Source: Vampirovibrio chlorellavorus
GTDB taxonomy: Bacteria > Cyanobacteriota > Vampirovibrionia > Vampirovibrionales > Vampirovibrionaceae
NCBI GenBank assembly: GCA_903866275.1
Contig: CAIPMU010000011.1
Coordinates: 186,001-250,000 of the forward strand
Direction of reading: 5' to 3'
DNA length: 64,000 bases
Under the pieces are notes generated by a model. The model had not been told where the DNA came from and searched no databases. It saw nothing but the letters and a program-made list of their open reading frames with translations. Of this stretch, positions 63,652 to 64,000 are shown in pieces. Within the stretch, counting starts at the first letter, position 1; every line of letters starts with the position of its first letter. A program made the translations under genes and the position numbers.

Positions 63652-64000
63652 ATGATGGATCCGCGCACCGTGCCACAACACACCAAACCCGGTATTTTGA
63701 ATGAGGATGAGCTGTTCCGGCAACTGCTGGAAGTTCTGCGCGGACAGGAACGACCAGAGAGCGATCTGAAACGGGTAGAAGCCGCATTTGAGTACGCCCG
63801 CAAGATGCACGAGGGGCAGTATCGCAAGAACCAGGAGAACTATATCGTTCATCCGGTGAGCGTGGCCCTGATTCTGGCCGGGATTCCGGTAGACACCCCC
63901 ACTATCATGGCCGCCCTGCTACACGATGTGATTGAAGACACCCCCTCTACCCCACAGGACATCAGTGCCCAGTTTGGGCAGGAAGTACTGAAACTGGTCG
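63652..64000 (+). CDS. rel: RelA/SpoT-type (p)ppGpp synthetase/hydrolase, N-terminal part
   Basis: The frame starts MMDPRTVPQHTKPG and runs open to the window end (116 codons). It covers the start of the hydrolase HD domain: a helical lead (FEYARKMHEGQYRKNQE), YIVHPVSVALILA with the first metal His, and LLHDVIEDT with the HD pair. In full-length proteins this domain degrades (p)ppGpp; a synthetase domain and TGS/ACT domains should follow beyond the window. The two tandem ATGs have no good ribosome binding site (GGAGG is 16 bases away, before the -10), so translation may start on a leaderless or near-leaderless mRNA. Confidence 0.92.
   Translation, partial: MMDPRTVPQHTKPGILNEDELFRQLLEVLRGQERPESDLKRVEAAFEYARKMHEGQYRKNQENYIVHPVSVALILAGIPVDTPTIMAALLHDVIEDTPSTPQDISAQFGQEVLKLV

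Overview
The window looks like chromosomal DNA of a Gram-negative bacterium. Evidence is an outer-membrane porin, a Wza-like exporter, a lipoprotein and periplasmic RND/ABC parts. A plant/cyanobacterial-type ferredoxin-NADP+ reductase, the ybeY-dgkA-pgpH cluster and a biliverdin-type phytochrome, with no photosynthesis gene in 64 kb, would fit a non-photosynthetic relative of the cyanobacteria (Vampirovibrionia/Melainabacteria-like). That placement is an inference from gene content; no marker RNA is present. I see no tRNA, rRNA, CRISPR array, prophage or insertion sequence.

Layout. 1-8.9 kb: end of a lipoprotein gene, FNR plus an ETF-quinone oxidoreductase-like protein (redox pair), then dgkA, ybeY and a PgpH-like c-di-AMP phosphodiesterase on the minus strand, a type-4 uracil-DNA glycosylase and three small proteins. 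8.9-14 kb: a minus-strand metal-uptake cluster (DUF2946-like His/Cys protein, porin, ZnuA, ZnuB, no ATPase) and an alpha/beta hydrolase. 14-22.3 kb: an esterase, a START-like protein and a seven-gene, largely overlapping minus-strand operon (class III aminotransferase, HAD phosphatase, FemAB/GNAT-like acyltransferase, arginase-fold protein, two paired four-helix SMR/EamA transporters, M48 metalloprotease) behind a promoter whose -35 lies inside a dyad operator. I could not match this set to a known pathway; it is the best candidate for an undescribed system. 22.5-30 kb: two linked unknown Cys-containing proteins and a CzcBA-type heavy-metal efflux unit with two companion proteins.

30.5-52.7 kb: a Wzx/Wzy-type polysaccharide locus. 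It holds export (Wza-like), GDP-mannose/GDP-fucose supply (ManC, Gmd, Fcl), flippase, polymerase/ligase, four glycosyltransferases, two acyltransferases, an initiating sugar-phosphate transferase, and a Wzc-like protein lacking the Walker A lysine. Inside it sits a pair of overlapping genes coding for a nucleotidyltransferase-like protein and a thymidylate-kinase-like/APH-like fusion, probably adding an unusual decoration.

52.9-64 kb: hemerythrin-cupin fusion, cation P-type ATPase, bacteriophytochrome histidine kinase, cystathionine-beta-synthase/cysteine-synthase-like enzyme, a lipase-like protein, a membrane-anchored unknown, a CaCA-type cation exchanger, and the beginning of a RelA/SpoT gene that runs out of the window. 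No recognisable DNA-binding regulator is encoded anywhere in the window, although several promoters carry clear dyads.
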